Below are positions 8,926 through 16,340 of a stretch of 64,000 bases of DNA, piece after piece (positions within the stretch are counted from its first letter, which is position 1; every line of letters starts with the position of its first letter). Both the position numbers and the translations under genes were made by a program. The notes beneath the pieces were generated by a model. The model made no database searches. It was not told the DNA's origin and was given only the letters and a program-made list of their open reading frames with translations. Source of the DNA: Chloroflexota bacterium (GTDB lineage: Bacteria > Chloroflexota > Anaerolineae > Aggregatilineales > Phototrophicaceae); contig JAIUNI010000019.1 in NCBI GenBank assembly GCA_020161935.1, positions 23,857 through 87,856 of the forward strand. The letters run 5' to 3'.

Positions 8926-8997
8926 AGTCCCGGATGGGAATTGAACCCACTATTAACGCATTTGCAGTGCGTCGCCTTACCGTTTGGCTACCGGGAC
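8926..8997 (-). tRNA. tRNA-Cys (GCA)
   Basis: The cloverleaf is readable on the minus strand. The 7-bp acceptor pairs GTCCCGG (8997-8991) with CCGGGAC (8933-8927), the anticodon loop CTGCAAA gives GCA, and the T-arm reads GGGTTCAATTCCC. The discriminator is T, as expected for tRNA-Cys, and CCA is not encoded. It lies between metX and the sulfur carrier gene in the same orientation, so a Cys tRNA may be co-transcribed with genes that make sulfur amino acids. A hairpin CCCGCC/GGCGGG at 8885-8906 lies just 3' of it. Confidence 0.95.
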
Positions 8998-9105
8998 GTA
9001 TTCAACTTGTAATCATTAGCCCTCTTTATTGTTCCCTCCACCGTTTACGGGCTATCAGCGGAGTGAGCCTGCGAACGTGCTGATGTGGGTTAGGGAGGGG
9101 TAAAC

Positions 9106-10341
9106 TTAGTGTTCAGCGGTTTCTAAACGTAAACCTTCGCTTTTCTTAGGCTGCTTTTCCAGCAAACGGTCGATGTAACCGCCGACGATGGTGGTCATGG
9201 TTTCGACCTCGACCAAAAACGAGTCGTGTCCAAATGACGCTTCGACATGCCGGTATTCGACTTCCCGCTGGAGATCCCGCAGCACGTTCACCAACTCGAT
9301 GCCCTGCGCGGCGGTATACAGCCAATCGCTCGAAATCGTCAGCACGAGGAACGGACACTGCGTCCGCTTAAGCGCTTCATTCATCGAGTGATAACCATCA
9401 GCGACATCGTAGTAATCCAGCGCTTTGGTGATATAGAGGTAGCTGTTCGGGTCAAATCGTTCGACAAACCGTTCGCCTTGATGCTTGAGATACGCTTCAA
9501 CCGAAAAGTCAGTCTTAAAGTGGTAACTCAGTTCACTGCCTTTTTGGGTGCGCCGCCCGAACTTTTCCTCCAACGACTTCTCGCTCATGTAGGTGATATG
9601 CCCGACCATCCGCGCCACTGATAACCCTGCGGCGGGTATCGCGCCACCGTAGTAATTACCAAATTTCCAGTTCGGGTCAGCATAAATGGCCTGCCGCCCG
9701 ATTTCGTTGAAGGCAATATTTTGCGTCGAGGCGCGTGGTGTGCTGGCGAGGAATAACACTGACCCCACGCGCTCAGGGAAATCAACCGCCCATTGGAGCG
9801 CTTGCATTCCGCCCATGCTGCCACCCGCGACGCTGAACAGCTTGTCGATGCCGAGATAATCAATCAAGTAACGCTGTGCTGCTACCATGTCGCTCACGGT
9901 GATAAACGGGAAGCGCATCCCGTAGGGCTTGCCATCCGGCGCGATAGATGATGGGCCGGTGCTGCCCTGACAACCGCTGATGACGTTTGAGCAGATGACG
10001 AACAGCTTGTCGGTGTCGAACATCTTGCCGGAGCCGATGGAATGATCCCACCAACCCGGTTTCTCACCTTTTTCGCCTGTATAAAAACCGGCAGCGTGCG
10101 AGTCGCCGGAAAGCGCGTGGCAGATCAATACCGCGTTCGAACGATCTTCATTGAGTGTTCCATAGGTTTCGTAGGCGAGCGTAAAGCCTTCCAAGGTTTG
10201 CCCGCTGCGGAGGTTCAGCGTGTTGTTAAAGGTGATGAACTGCTTCTGCACAATCCCCACCGAGCCGAAACGCTCCCCGCGCCAGCGTAAAGCCAGACTT
10301 TCAAAATCTTCGTAGGTATCTGTGTCGTCCTGAAATATCAT
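9106..10341 (-). CDS. metX: Homoserine O-acetyltransferase
   Basis: Activates homoserine by acylation with acetyl-CoA, giving the O-acetylhomoserine used by MetY. It is an alpha/beta hydrolase fold protein of 411 residues. The catalytic triad is Ser175 in GGSMGG, Asp339 in SSDWLY and His372 in GHDSF. The GCQGSTGPSS signature at about 124-132 is characteristic of the MetX family. Acetyl specificity is assumed because MetY, not MetB, is the partner; some MetX homologues use succinyl-CoA. A GAGG site precedes the ATG by about 7 bases. It is downstream of metY on the same strand. Confidence 0.95.
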   Translation of the reverse strand: MIFQDDTDTYEDFESLALRWRGERFGSVGIVQKQFITFNNTLNLRSGQTLEGFTLAYETYGTLNEDRSNAVLICHALSGDSHAAGFYTGEKGEKPGWWDHSIGSGKMFDTDKLFVICSNVISGCQGSTGPSSIAPDGKPYGMRFPFITVSDMVAAQRYLIDYLGIDKLFSVAGGSMGGMQALQWAVDFPERVGSVLFLASTPRASTQNIAFNEIGRQAIYADPNWKFGNYYGGAIPAAGLSVARMVGHITYMSEKSLEEKFGRRTQKGSELSYHFKTDFSVEAYLKHQGERFVERFDPNSYLYITKALDYYDVADGYHSMNEALKRTQCPFLVLTISSDWLYTAAQGIELVNVLRDLQREVEYRHVEASFGHDSFLVEVETMTTIVGGYIDRLLEKQPKKSEGLRLETAEH

Positions 10342-10562
10342 TGCTCAACCTCTACTGGCTTATCTTTGTTGATGATGGCGCTTATTTTGCAACGTCTCTT
10401 TGCAGTCCTGCAAACTGGCCTTATCAACTTTTGGCGGGATAAGCCGCTGCTACGAACCTTCGATCCTATAAGGGCGACCGATGAGATCGCCCTCTTATGC
10501 CTCATACCTCACCGTGCTACTCCCTCCACTGTTTACGGGGGAGGGTTGGGGAGGGGGTTGGT
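10342..10562 (-). promoter_or_regulatory. Structured metY-metX intergenic leader with a terminator-like hairpin
   Basis: On the minus strand a perfect AGGGCGA/TCGCCCT hairpin (10493-10471) is followed by TATAGG and may end or weaken metY transcription. Closer to metX, GGCTTATC (10445-10438, minus) can pair either with GATAAGGCC (10425-10417) or with GATAAGCC (10364-10357), and a TTGCAG/CTGCAA hairpin lies between. Two exclusive folds are thus possible. It does not match the SAM-I consensus. Confidence 0.45.
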
Positions 10563-11882
10563 TTAGCTGACTGCGTGAACGGTTACACCCTGCGAGATCG
10601 CCAGTGCTTGATCGAGATCCCACAGAATGTCGTTGATGTCTTCCAAACCGACTGCCAAACGAACGTAGTCATCGCTCACACCCGTGATCGCCTGTTCTTC
10701 AGCGTTCAATTGGCTGTGGGTGGTGGTTGCCGGATGAATAGCCAGTGAACGCGCATCACCCACATTCGCAAGGTGCGAGAACAGCTTAAGGTTGTCGATA
10801 AAGGTCTTGCCAGCAGCCTTGCCCCCCTTAATACCGAAGCCGATGACCGCGCCAGCACCCTTTGGCAGGTATTTTTGTGCGCGTTCATAGCTCACATGGC
10901 TGGGCAAGCCGGGGTAGTTAACCCATGTGACCGACGGATGTTGTTCCAGCCACTTGGCAACGGCCAGCGCGTTATCCACATGGCGTTGGACGCGCAGGGG
11001 CAGGGTTTCCAAACCGATGATGTTCAGGAAACTGTTGAATGGCGCTTGTGAACCACCGAGGTCACGCAGGCCGACCACACGGGCGCGGATGATGAACGAC
11101 AACGGGCCAACCAGATCATGAATAACTGCGCCGTGATAAGCCGGTTCAGGGGCGATGATGCCATCGTGACGACCACTGCCCACCCAGTCGAATTTGCCGC
11201 TGTCTACAATCGCGCCGCCGATGCTCAAACCGTGACCACCGATCCACTTGGTAGTCGAGTGCAGCACAATATCGACACCGTGGTCGAAGGCACGCCACAG
11301 GTAGGGGGTAGCGAACGTATTATCAACCACGACCGGAATGCCGCGGGCATGGGCAACTGCGCTGATGGCTTCAAAGTCCGGGATTTCGAGTTTGGGATTG
11401 CCGATAGTTTCGAGGTAAATCAGCTTGGTCTTGGGATTGATGAGCGCTTCGATCTTCTGCGGGTCTGCGCCTTCGACAAAGTGGGTCGTGATGCCGATGC
11501 GCTTGAGGGTGTGCAGCAGCAGGGTGTAAGTGCCGCCGTACAGGGCGGTGGTCGAGATGATTTCGTCACCCGCGTTGGCTAAGGTCAGGATCGCCAGTGT
11601 TTGCGCGAACTGACCGGAAGCCGTTGCCAGCGCACCCACGCCGCCTTCCAGCGCCGCCAACCGCTGCTCGAAAACATCGGTGGTCGGGTTCATGATGCGC
11701 GTGTAAATGTTGCCAAATTCTTGCAGACCGAACAGCGCCGCCGCGTGGTCAGTATTCTTGAACTGGTACGAGGTCGTTTGGTAGAGGGGAACCGCGCGAG
11801 AGCCGGTCGTCGGGTCAGGGTTATAACCCGCGTGCAGCGCCAGTGTGTTGAAGTGCAGTTCCTTGCCGTTTACGTTAGCCAT
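10563..11882 (-). CDS. metY: O-acetylhomoserine sulfhydrylase (PLP enzyme)
   Basis: Makes homocysteine from O-acetylhomoserine and a sulfur donor. It is a Cys/Met-metabolism PLP enzyme of 439 residues, the typical MetY length. The PLP lysine is Lys212 in LHSTTKWIGGHG. Other family features are TATASGQFAQ-like residues near 88, the LETIGNP segment at 158-163 and VVVDNTFATPY at 185-194. Free sulfide is the classical donor, but with a sulfur carrier, E1 and JAMM peptidase alongside, a protein thiocarboxylate is the better guess, as for Wolinella MetY. It lies between the JAMM gene and metX on the minus strand, behind a large hairpin leader. Confidence 0.94.
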   Translation of the reverse strand: MANVNGKELHFNTLALHAGYNPDPTTGSRAVPLYQTTSYQFKNTDHAAALFGLQEFGNIYTRIMNPTTDVFEQRLAALEGGVGALATASGQFAQTLAILTLANAGDEIISTTALYGGTYTLLLHTLKRIGITTHFVEGADPQKIEALINPKTKLIYLETIGNPKLEIPDFEAISAVAHARGIPVVVDNTFATPYLWRAFDHGVDIVLHSTTKWIGGHGLSIGGAIVDSGKFDWVGSGRHDGIIAPEPAYHGAVIHDLVGPLSFIIRARVVGLRDLGGSQAPFNSFLNIIGLETLPLRVQRHVDNALAVAKWLEQHPSVTWVNYPGLPSHVSYERAQKYLPKGAGAVIGFGIKGGKAAGKTFIDNLKLFSHLANVGDARSLAIHPATTTHSQLNAEEQAITGVSDDYVRLAVGLEDINDILWDLDQALAISQGVTVHAVS

Positions 11883-11942
11883 TGTCTCTGTCTCCTCTGC
11901 TTGAAGTAGGTTGCTCAGTCTGCCGAAAAATAGTTTTCAACA

Positions 11943-12002
11943 GTCAGCTCTTTCCACAGGCAACCTATCCAGCGGATAGATAAGAGAATGGAAAGCGCTG
12001 AC
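11943..12002 (-). promoter_or_regulatory. Large hairpin in the metY leader
   Basis: Bases 11943-11956 pair with 11989-12002 with one mismatch in 14, and an inner CTATCC/GGATAG stem sits at 11965-11979. The structure fills the JAMM-metY intergenic gap. On the minus strand it is followed only after about 12 bases by CTATTTTTC, so it is a poor intrinsic terminator and may instead be an RNA control or processing element. Confidence 0.5.
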
Positions 12003-12011
12003 GGCTGACAG

Positions 12012-12440
12012 CTAGCTGCTCACCGTTAAAATCCCCTCGTCAAATTGGCTGCGGTCATCCCGTAGCTGCCACACTTTCTGATCGACCGCTTTGCCACTCA
12101 CCACCGATGTAATGATGTAGGTGAAGTTGGGCAGCGCATGGTCACGGTCATAAATGGATGCAATCGCTGGTGAATCGGGATGGCTGTGGTAATAACCCAC
12201 CAGCGTGAGGCCGCGTTCGTCGGCTTGGTCTTCCAACTTCATCCAGTCCTGCGGGGTCATGGCGTAGCGGTGAAATTGTTCTTCCTTCTCGAACACATTC
12301 TCGATCTGGATGATTTCGCTCACGGTTGTGCTGTCACCCGTGCGGCTGCCCAGCAAAAAGCCCCCGACTTCATTCGGGTAGCCCGCTTCCATCTGCTTGA
12401 AAATGTCCTGCTGCAAACTGCTGCTCAAAACGGCTTCCAT
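12012..12440 (-). CDS. JAMM/MPN+ zinc metallopeptidase (Mec+/HcyD-like)
   Basis: Small JAB1/MPN+ peptidase expected to trim the C-terminus of the sulfur carrier or release an amino acid from its adduct. The zinc site reads HSHPDSP followed by S and D (H-x-H-x10-D), with the upstream catalytic Glu in NEVGGFLLG. The start chosen is ATG at 12440 (MEAVLSSSL), giving 142 residues. The open frame extends to 12557, but that stretch runs through a strong terminator hairpin and cannot be the natural start. It is the first enzyme gene of the block and directly follows the attenuator-like leader. Mec+ of Mycobacterium and HcyD of Wolinella are the closest functional precedents. Confidence 0.9.
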   Translation of the reverse strand: MEAVLSSSLQQDIFKQMEAGYPNEVGGFLLGSRTGDSTTVSEIIQIENVFEKEEQFHRYAMTPQDWMKLEDQADERGLTLVGYYHSHPDSPAIASIYDRDHALPNFTYIITSVVSGKAVDQKVWQLRDDRSQFDEGILTVSS

Positions 12441-12473
12441 ATGGTTTCGTTTTCCTGTGTAGTCGTGTAACAC

Positions 12474-12508
12474 AAACAAAAAGAGCCAACCGGATTGGGT
12501 TGGCTCTT
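12474..12508 (-). terminator. Intrinsic terminator between the leader peptide and the JAMM gene (candidate attenuator)
   Basis: On the minus strand a perfect 11-bp stem, AAGAGCCAACC with GGTTGGCTCTT and loop CAATCC, runs directly into TTTTTGTTTG. It lies upstream of the JAMM ATG and downstream of the small Met/Cys ORF stop, so it would end transcription before the operon unless antagonised. Bases 12553-12562 can pair with 12489-12499 (10 pairs, one bulge), which would break the top of this stem. Confidence 0.85.
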
Positions 12509-12532
12509 GGTTTCGTAAACCTGCGCTGCTTT

Positions 12533-12652
12533 TTAGTACAGCGTGACCTTTTCCCATCCGGTATCAGACGTGAGGCGACACATACCCATCATCATGGGCA
12601 TACATGACATACACATCATCTTAGGGGAGGGGAGGGCAAAATTGCTGTTCAT
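12533..12652 (-). CDS. Met/Cys-rich leader peptide (39 aa, candidate attenuator peptide)
   Basis: Small ORF upstream of the sulfur operon. From ATG 12652 it encodes MNSNFALPSPK, then MMCMSCMPMMMGMC (8 Met and 3 Cys in 14 residues), then RLTSDTGWEKVTLY and TAA. An internal ATG at 12619 would give 28 residues. No Shine-Dalgarno is visible; the weak promoter just upstream would place the mRNA start at about 12653, so leaderless translation is possible. The stop codon lies in the loop of a CGCTG/CAGCG hairpin (12543-12524), and an intrinsic terminator follows 25 bases later. Stalling at the Met/Cys run would leave 12562-12553 free to form the antiterminator pairing. A metal-binding micropeptide is the main alternative reading. 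Confidence 0.6.
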   Translation of the reverse strand: MNSNFALPSPKMMCMSCMPMMMGMCRLTSDTGWEKVTLY

Positions 12653-12659
12653 GTGAATT

Positions 12660-12688
12660 ACAGTAACATGCTTTTAAAAGGATTGCAA
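12660..12688 (-). promoter_or_regulatory. Candidate promoter of the sulfur operon leader
   Basis: A TTGCAA hexamer (12688-12683) and TACTGT (12665-12660) are separated by 17 bases on the minus strand. The -10 is a weak match (3 of 6). The predicted start falls at about 12653, one base before the leader ATG. From 12689 to 12971 I see only AT-rich non-coding sequence. Confidence 0.35.
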
Positions 12689-12971
12689 GACGTTGGTACT
12701 AAACACGGTTGGCGCAGGTCGGTATGTAAATGATTTCAGAATGGTAAGAAATTTCAAACCAAAAACGCCATTTTTGATACTTAACGATACCTTTTATGTT
12801 GTATTTAGCTGTTTTCATACGTTTACCCACCAACAACGTCTCGGCTGTACAGCAGCTTAAAACTCGATTTCTGTAATTTTGGCGTTAATGTTGCCTGTTA
12901 TCACCTGTTTATCAGGCAGCATTCAGAATCTAAACGTTCGTTAAAGTCTGTTGAATAAACCGAATCGGACG

Positions 12972-13001
12972 TTGATTCGCGTCTTAGCTGAGTGCTATAC
13001 T
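12972..13001 (+). promoter_or_regulatory. Extended -10 promoter for citrate synthase
   Basis: TTGATT (12972-12977) and TATACT (12996-13001) are spaced by 18 bases, with a TG one base before the -10. The predicted 5' leader is about 150 bases. It contains a short GCCC/GGGC hairpin at 13100-13114 followed by TTTATTT, a weak terminator-like feature. Confidence 0.6.
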
Positions 13002-13160
13002 TAAAAGAATGTGGTTTTTTAATGATAAGTGTGCTTTTTCTAATTGTTATTTCTACCCTACTTTTCCGTCATCAAGCCAACTGTCATACAGCGCTAAATG
13101 CCCGTTTACAGGGCTTTATTTATGATGTGAACTAACAACCATACTCAAGGAGATGTGAAC

Positions 13161-14303
13161 ATGGCTGAAGTTGCGAAGAAAGGTCTTGAAGGCATCGTCG
13201 TTGCCGAAAGCAAGACCAGTTTGGTCAATGGTTCTGAAGGTAAACTCGTCTACGAAGGTTACCCGATTGAAACCCTCGCCGAAAATGCCTCGTTTGAAGA
13301 AGTGGCCTTCCTGCTGTGGAACGAACGTCTGCCCAACAAGGCTGAACTCGAAAACCTGCGTTCAACCATCGCCACTGAAGCCACCCTTCCGGCAGAATTG
13401 ATCGCCCAACTCAAGAGCTATCCGGTTAAAGCTGACCCGATGGCTATGCTGCGTACTGCCGTCTCGGCTTCAGCCATGTACGACAAGGACAGTGAAGATA
13501 ACAGTGTTGAAGCCAACCGTCGCAAGGCCATACGCCTCACCGGTCAGATCACCACTATTTGCGCTGCTTGGGATCGTATCCGTAACGGTAAAGAACCGAT
13601 TGCTCCTCGCAAAGATCTGACCCTCGCGCAGAATTTCATTTATATGCTCAGTGGTGACGAACCGGATGCTACCGCCAGTGAAGCCATTGACGTGTATCTG
13701 GTGCTGTTAGCTGAACACGGCATGAACGCCAGTACCTTCGCCAGCCGCGTCACTGTCGCCACCGGCTCGGACATGCACAGCGGTATCGTTAGCGGTATCG
13801 GTACGCTCAAAGGCCCGTCACACGGTGGTGCCAACGCCGAAGCCATGAATATGTTCCTTGAAATCGCGGAACCAGAAAATGTCGAACCGTGGTTCAAGAA
13901 GAACATCAAGGAAGGTGATCGCCGTATCATGGGTATTGGTCATCGCATTTACAAGGCGCTTGATCCCCGCGCTGCCATCCTCGAAGAAAAGGCCAAGGCA
14001 CTGGCGGAAAGCTCCGGCAACGAGAAGTGGTTCCAGATCGCCAAGAAGCTGGCTGATGCTGCCCGCGCCGACAGCTACTTCATCGAACGTAAGCTGTTCC
14101 CGAACGTCGACTACTACAGCGCTATCGTACTGTACACCATCCACCTCGACGTGGATATGTTCACCCCGTTGTTCGCGATGGCTCGCGTGGTCGGTTGGTC
14201 GGCTCATATCATCGAGCAGTTCGCCAACAACCGCCTCATTCGCCCGGATGTCAATTATGTTGGCCCGATGGGCTTGCAGTGGACACCGGTTGACCAGCGC
14301 TAA
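13161..14303 (+). CDS. gltA: Citrate synthase
   Basis: Condenses oxaloacetate and acetyl-CoA to citrate in the TCA cycle. AAGGAG at 13147-13152 sits 8 bases before ATG 13161, which favours this start over the GTG at 13155 that would be only 2 bases from the site. The 380-residue length fits the short, dimeric bacterial type. The catalytic set is His221 in SHGGANA, His261 in GIGHRIYK and Asp317 in NVDYYS. A methylcitrate synthase role cannot be excluded, since these enzymes share motifs. It is monocistronic, with its own promoter and terminator. Confidence 0.93.
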   Translation: MAEVAKKGLEGIVVAESKTSLVNGSEGKLVYEGYPIETLAENASFEEVAFLLWNERLPNKAELENLRSTIATEATLPAELIAQLKSYPVKADPMAMLRTAVSASAMYDKDSEDNSVEANRRKAIRLTGQITTICAAWDRIRNGKEPIAPRKDLTLAQNFIYMLSGDEPDATASEAIDVYLVLLAEHGMNASTFASRVTVATGSDMHSGIVSGIGTLKGPSHGGANAEAMNMFLEIAEPENVEPWFKKNIKEGDRRIMGIGHRIYKALDPRAAILEEKAKALAESSGNEKWFQIAKKLADAARADSYFIERKLFPNVDYYSAIVLYTIHLDVDMFTPLFAMARVVGWSAHIIEQFANNRLIRPDVNYVGPMGLQWTPVDQR

Positions 14304-14327
14304 CTGCTGCGTTCAGGTTTAAACCTC

Positions 14328-14360
14328 AAAGGGGATGCAAATGACTTGCATCCCCTTTTT
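14328..14360 (+). terminator. Bidirectional-looking terminator after citrate synthase
   Basis: A perfect GGGGATGCAA/TTGCATCCCC stem with loop ATGAC is followed by TTTTTATTTT and preceded by AAA. It separates citrate synthase from the convergent kinase gene and may serve both. Confidence 0.9.
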
Positions 14361-14958
14361 ATTTTCTGGCGCGCATTTGATCGAATGCCGTGAAGTTACA
14401 GTCTAGCAAACGGGCTTTGATTTGATTGGCACATTCGGCAGCGCTTAACTTTGATGTATCGACTTCGTAGTCATAGATGCAGCCTTGATGGATGATGCCC
14501 GCCTGACCGGCTGCTTGGCCCAACGTCCGGTCGCCACGTCCTTTTTCCCGCGCTTCAAGTACTTCTTTCGGACATTGGATGCCCACGAACAGCACATCGT
14601 ACCCAGCGAAAACGTCGAGGCAGTCGGCTAGCCATGACTTGTCGAGCAGCACATGGTCAGCCACGACGTTGTTGCCCACACTCGCCAAGGCGGCTATCGA
14701 CCGGTACATCCCACGCATGAGTTGGTGACCGTGCCAACCGACTGTGGGCAGCAGGTCGCCACTATCGGCCTTTTCGTAGCCAATGACTTGATGCCACAAG
14801 TCGGGTTTCATCAGGTAGTCATGCGGGAGCATGAACAAGAATTTGTCGATGCCGGCTTCGAGATAGGCTTCGTCGAGGGTTGTTTGCAGTGCTTGTACGA
14901 TGCTCGATTTGCCTGAGCTGCTTGCACCGTTGAGCAGAATGATTTTGCCGTGTGTCAT
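14359..14958 (-). CDS. Chloramphenicol phosphotransferase-like P-loop kinase
   Basis: 199-residue P-loop protein of the CPT-like family. Walker A is GASSSGKSS near residue 10. ADHVLLD in the middle matches the catalytic-base region of this family, and REKGRGDRTLGQA is an Arg-rich lid. Characterised CPT phosphorylates chloramphenicol, but genomic homologues often act on unknown hydroxyl substrates, so resistance is only a possibility. The stop codon lies inside the T-run of the citrate synthase terminator. The gene is alone on its strand. Confidence 0.8.
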   Translation of the reverse strand: MTHGKIILLNGASSSGKSSIVQALQTTLDEAYLEAGIDKFLFMLPHDYLMKPDLWHQVIGYEKADSGDLLPTVGWHGHQLMRGMYRSIAALASVGNNVVADHVLLDKSWLADCLDVFAGYDVLFVGIQCPKEVLEAREKGRGDRTLGQAAGQAGIIHQGCIYDYEVDTSKLSAAECANQIKARLLDCNFTAFDQMRARK

Positions 14959-15088
14959 AAACTGTCCCTAGTAGTCGAATTGGAATAGTGGCTGCAACTC
15001 ATTTGTTATATTGTCCGTATTAGGGAACAGATAGCAAATCGTGTTGTACTTGTATTGATAAATGTAGACAATTTAGGCAAATACTATC

Positions 15089-16323
15089 TTGCTCAATGAT
15101 ATAGATTCTCTAAAAGGTCGCTGGCTAGAACTGTTCTCTCAGTTCTCAAACTTCCGTGAAACTCTATTAAGTGCCGTGACACATTGGGAATGGTCGAACG
15201 GGCTACGTTTTGATCCCAGACCATTTTATTTCCAAAGAGAAATTGCACGGGGACGTTTACTTAGGAAGTCACCTGAAGATAATTCTGTTAAATATACAGG
15301 CTATCAAAAGATCGGATATGACGCTCAAGGAAATGTAATTGTCATTCGAGACGATTATGATTGGGAAACCCTATACTATTGGAAACTACTTATGTTGAGA
15401 AATTTATGTACCGTGATGAACTTCATGGTTTGGCTCGTTTAGATTATCACGATAGAAATCCAGTATATTTTATTAGTGTTGGATTTGGCGGTTATTCAGA
15501 AGATTTTCAAAAACATCCAAAAAACATTTGGGAAGATGCGACTCAGGGAAAAATTCGTATTTATGCTGAACGTGAAATATATAAATATGCGGAAGCAAAA
15601 ATTGTTGAGATAAATTTAACACGTTGGCATAACAGCTTTAATGCCGAAATAGGTCTGAAAGAAAATGCGGCGAATATTGACTATCGTCTCGCTTACGATA
15701 CCGATGGCAAGTTAAATCAAATTACTTCCCAAGTGCGTCCTTACAAGTATGTTAAATCTCTATATCGTAAGCGCCAAGCCGGGGAAACCCTTGATGCGTT
15801 AGCTGAAAGAGCAAAATCGAAACTCATTGACAATATTCCTAACGTTATTGCGTCAACGAAATTCTCTGAACGCTTATACTGTCTTCAACTCCGTTTTTCA
15901 GACACTCATTTCTTTCCACCAATACTTATACCGGGTTTTGAATCTAGGCGGCAAAGGCTACTGAAGGAATTGAGTAAACCCTATGGTCCCAATGAGATAT
16001 GGGCACAAGTCTGGGAGTCCGAAGAGTCGACAGACGACCCATTTCCACCGTGGCAAATTGATGACGAAGAAACCTTAGAAGCATGCGAACACTTACAAAT
16101 AGAGGTAGGGATGCGCGGCAATAAATCCCGTTCCGATTTTGGCTTAAGAAGTCTTCGCCAAGTTGCAAAAGCCCTCAATAAACTTGATTGGTCGCAATAT
16201 ACGTCTGTTACAGATGATTTTATCGTATTTGCCTACGATCAAGAAAGTTTAGGAATGGCACTGCATCTTAGTGGTGCAACTCCAGATCAAATTGCAAGCT
16301 GGAGAAAATACGGCTTACTTTAA
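15089..16323 (+). pseudogene. Frameshifted AT-rich gene of unknown function
   Basis: Two overlapping frames read as one broken gene. The first (TTG at 15089, 117 codons to 15442) ends its plausible protein at RDDYDWETLYYW. The second frame (open from 15361 to 16323) takes up with ETTYVEKFMYRDELHGLARLDYHD. One base gained or lost around 15376-15396 would join them into a protein of about 410 residues rich in aromatic and charged residues. I recognise no family, signal peptide or membrane segment. Codon use is clearly more AT-rich than in the neighbours, suggesting transfer. A sequencing error cannot be excluded. Confidence 0.6.
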
Positions 16324-16340
16324 ATAAGGAATATCTGACT

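Noticed and set aside
9029..9110. Terminator for metX
   Set aside because: CCCTCC and GGAGGG repeats are here but far apart, and no stem with a T-run forms in the right orientation.
12441..12557. N-terminal extension of the JAMM peptidase frame
   Set aside because: It runs through the perfect terminator hairpin and adds residues unlike the family; the ATG at 12440 fits better.
10342..12660. SAM-I (S-box) riboswitch upstream of metX, metY or the JAMM gene
   Set aside because: The conserved S-box segments were looked for on the minus strand and not found; only unrelated hairpins are present.
15357..15370. Programmed -1 frameshift at GGGAAAC in the broken gene
   Set aside because: The heptamer is in the wrong phase relative to the first frame, so tandem slippage would not join the two halves.
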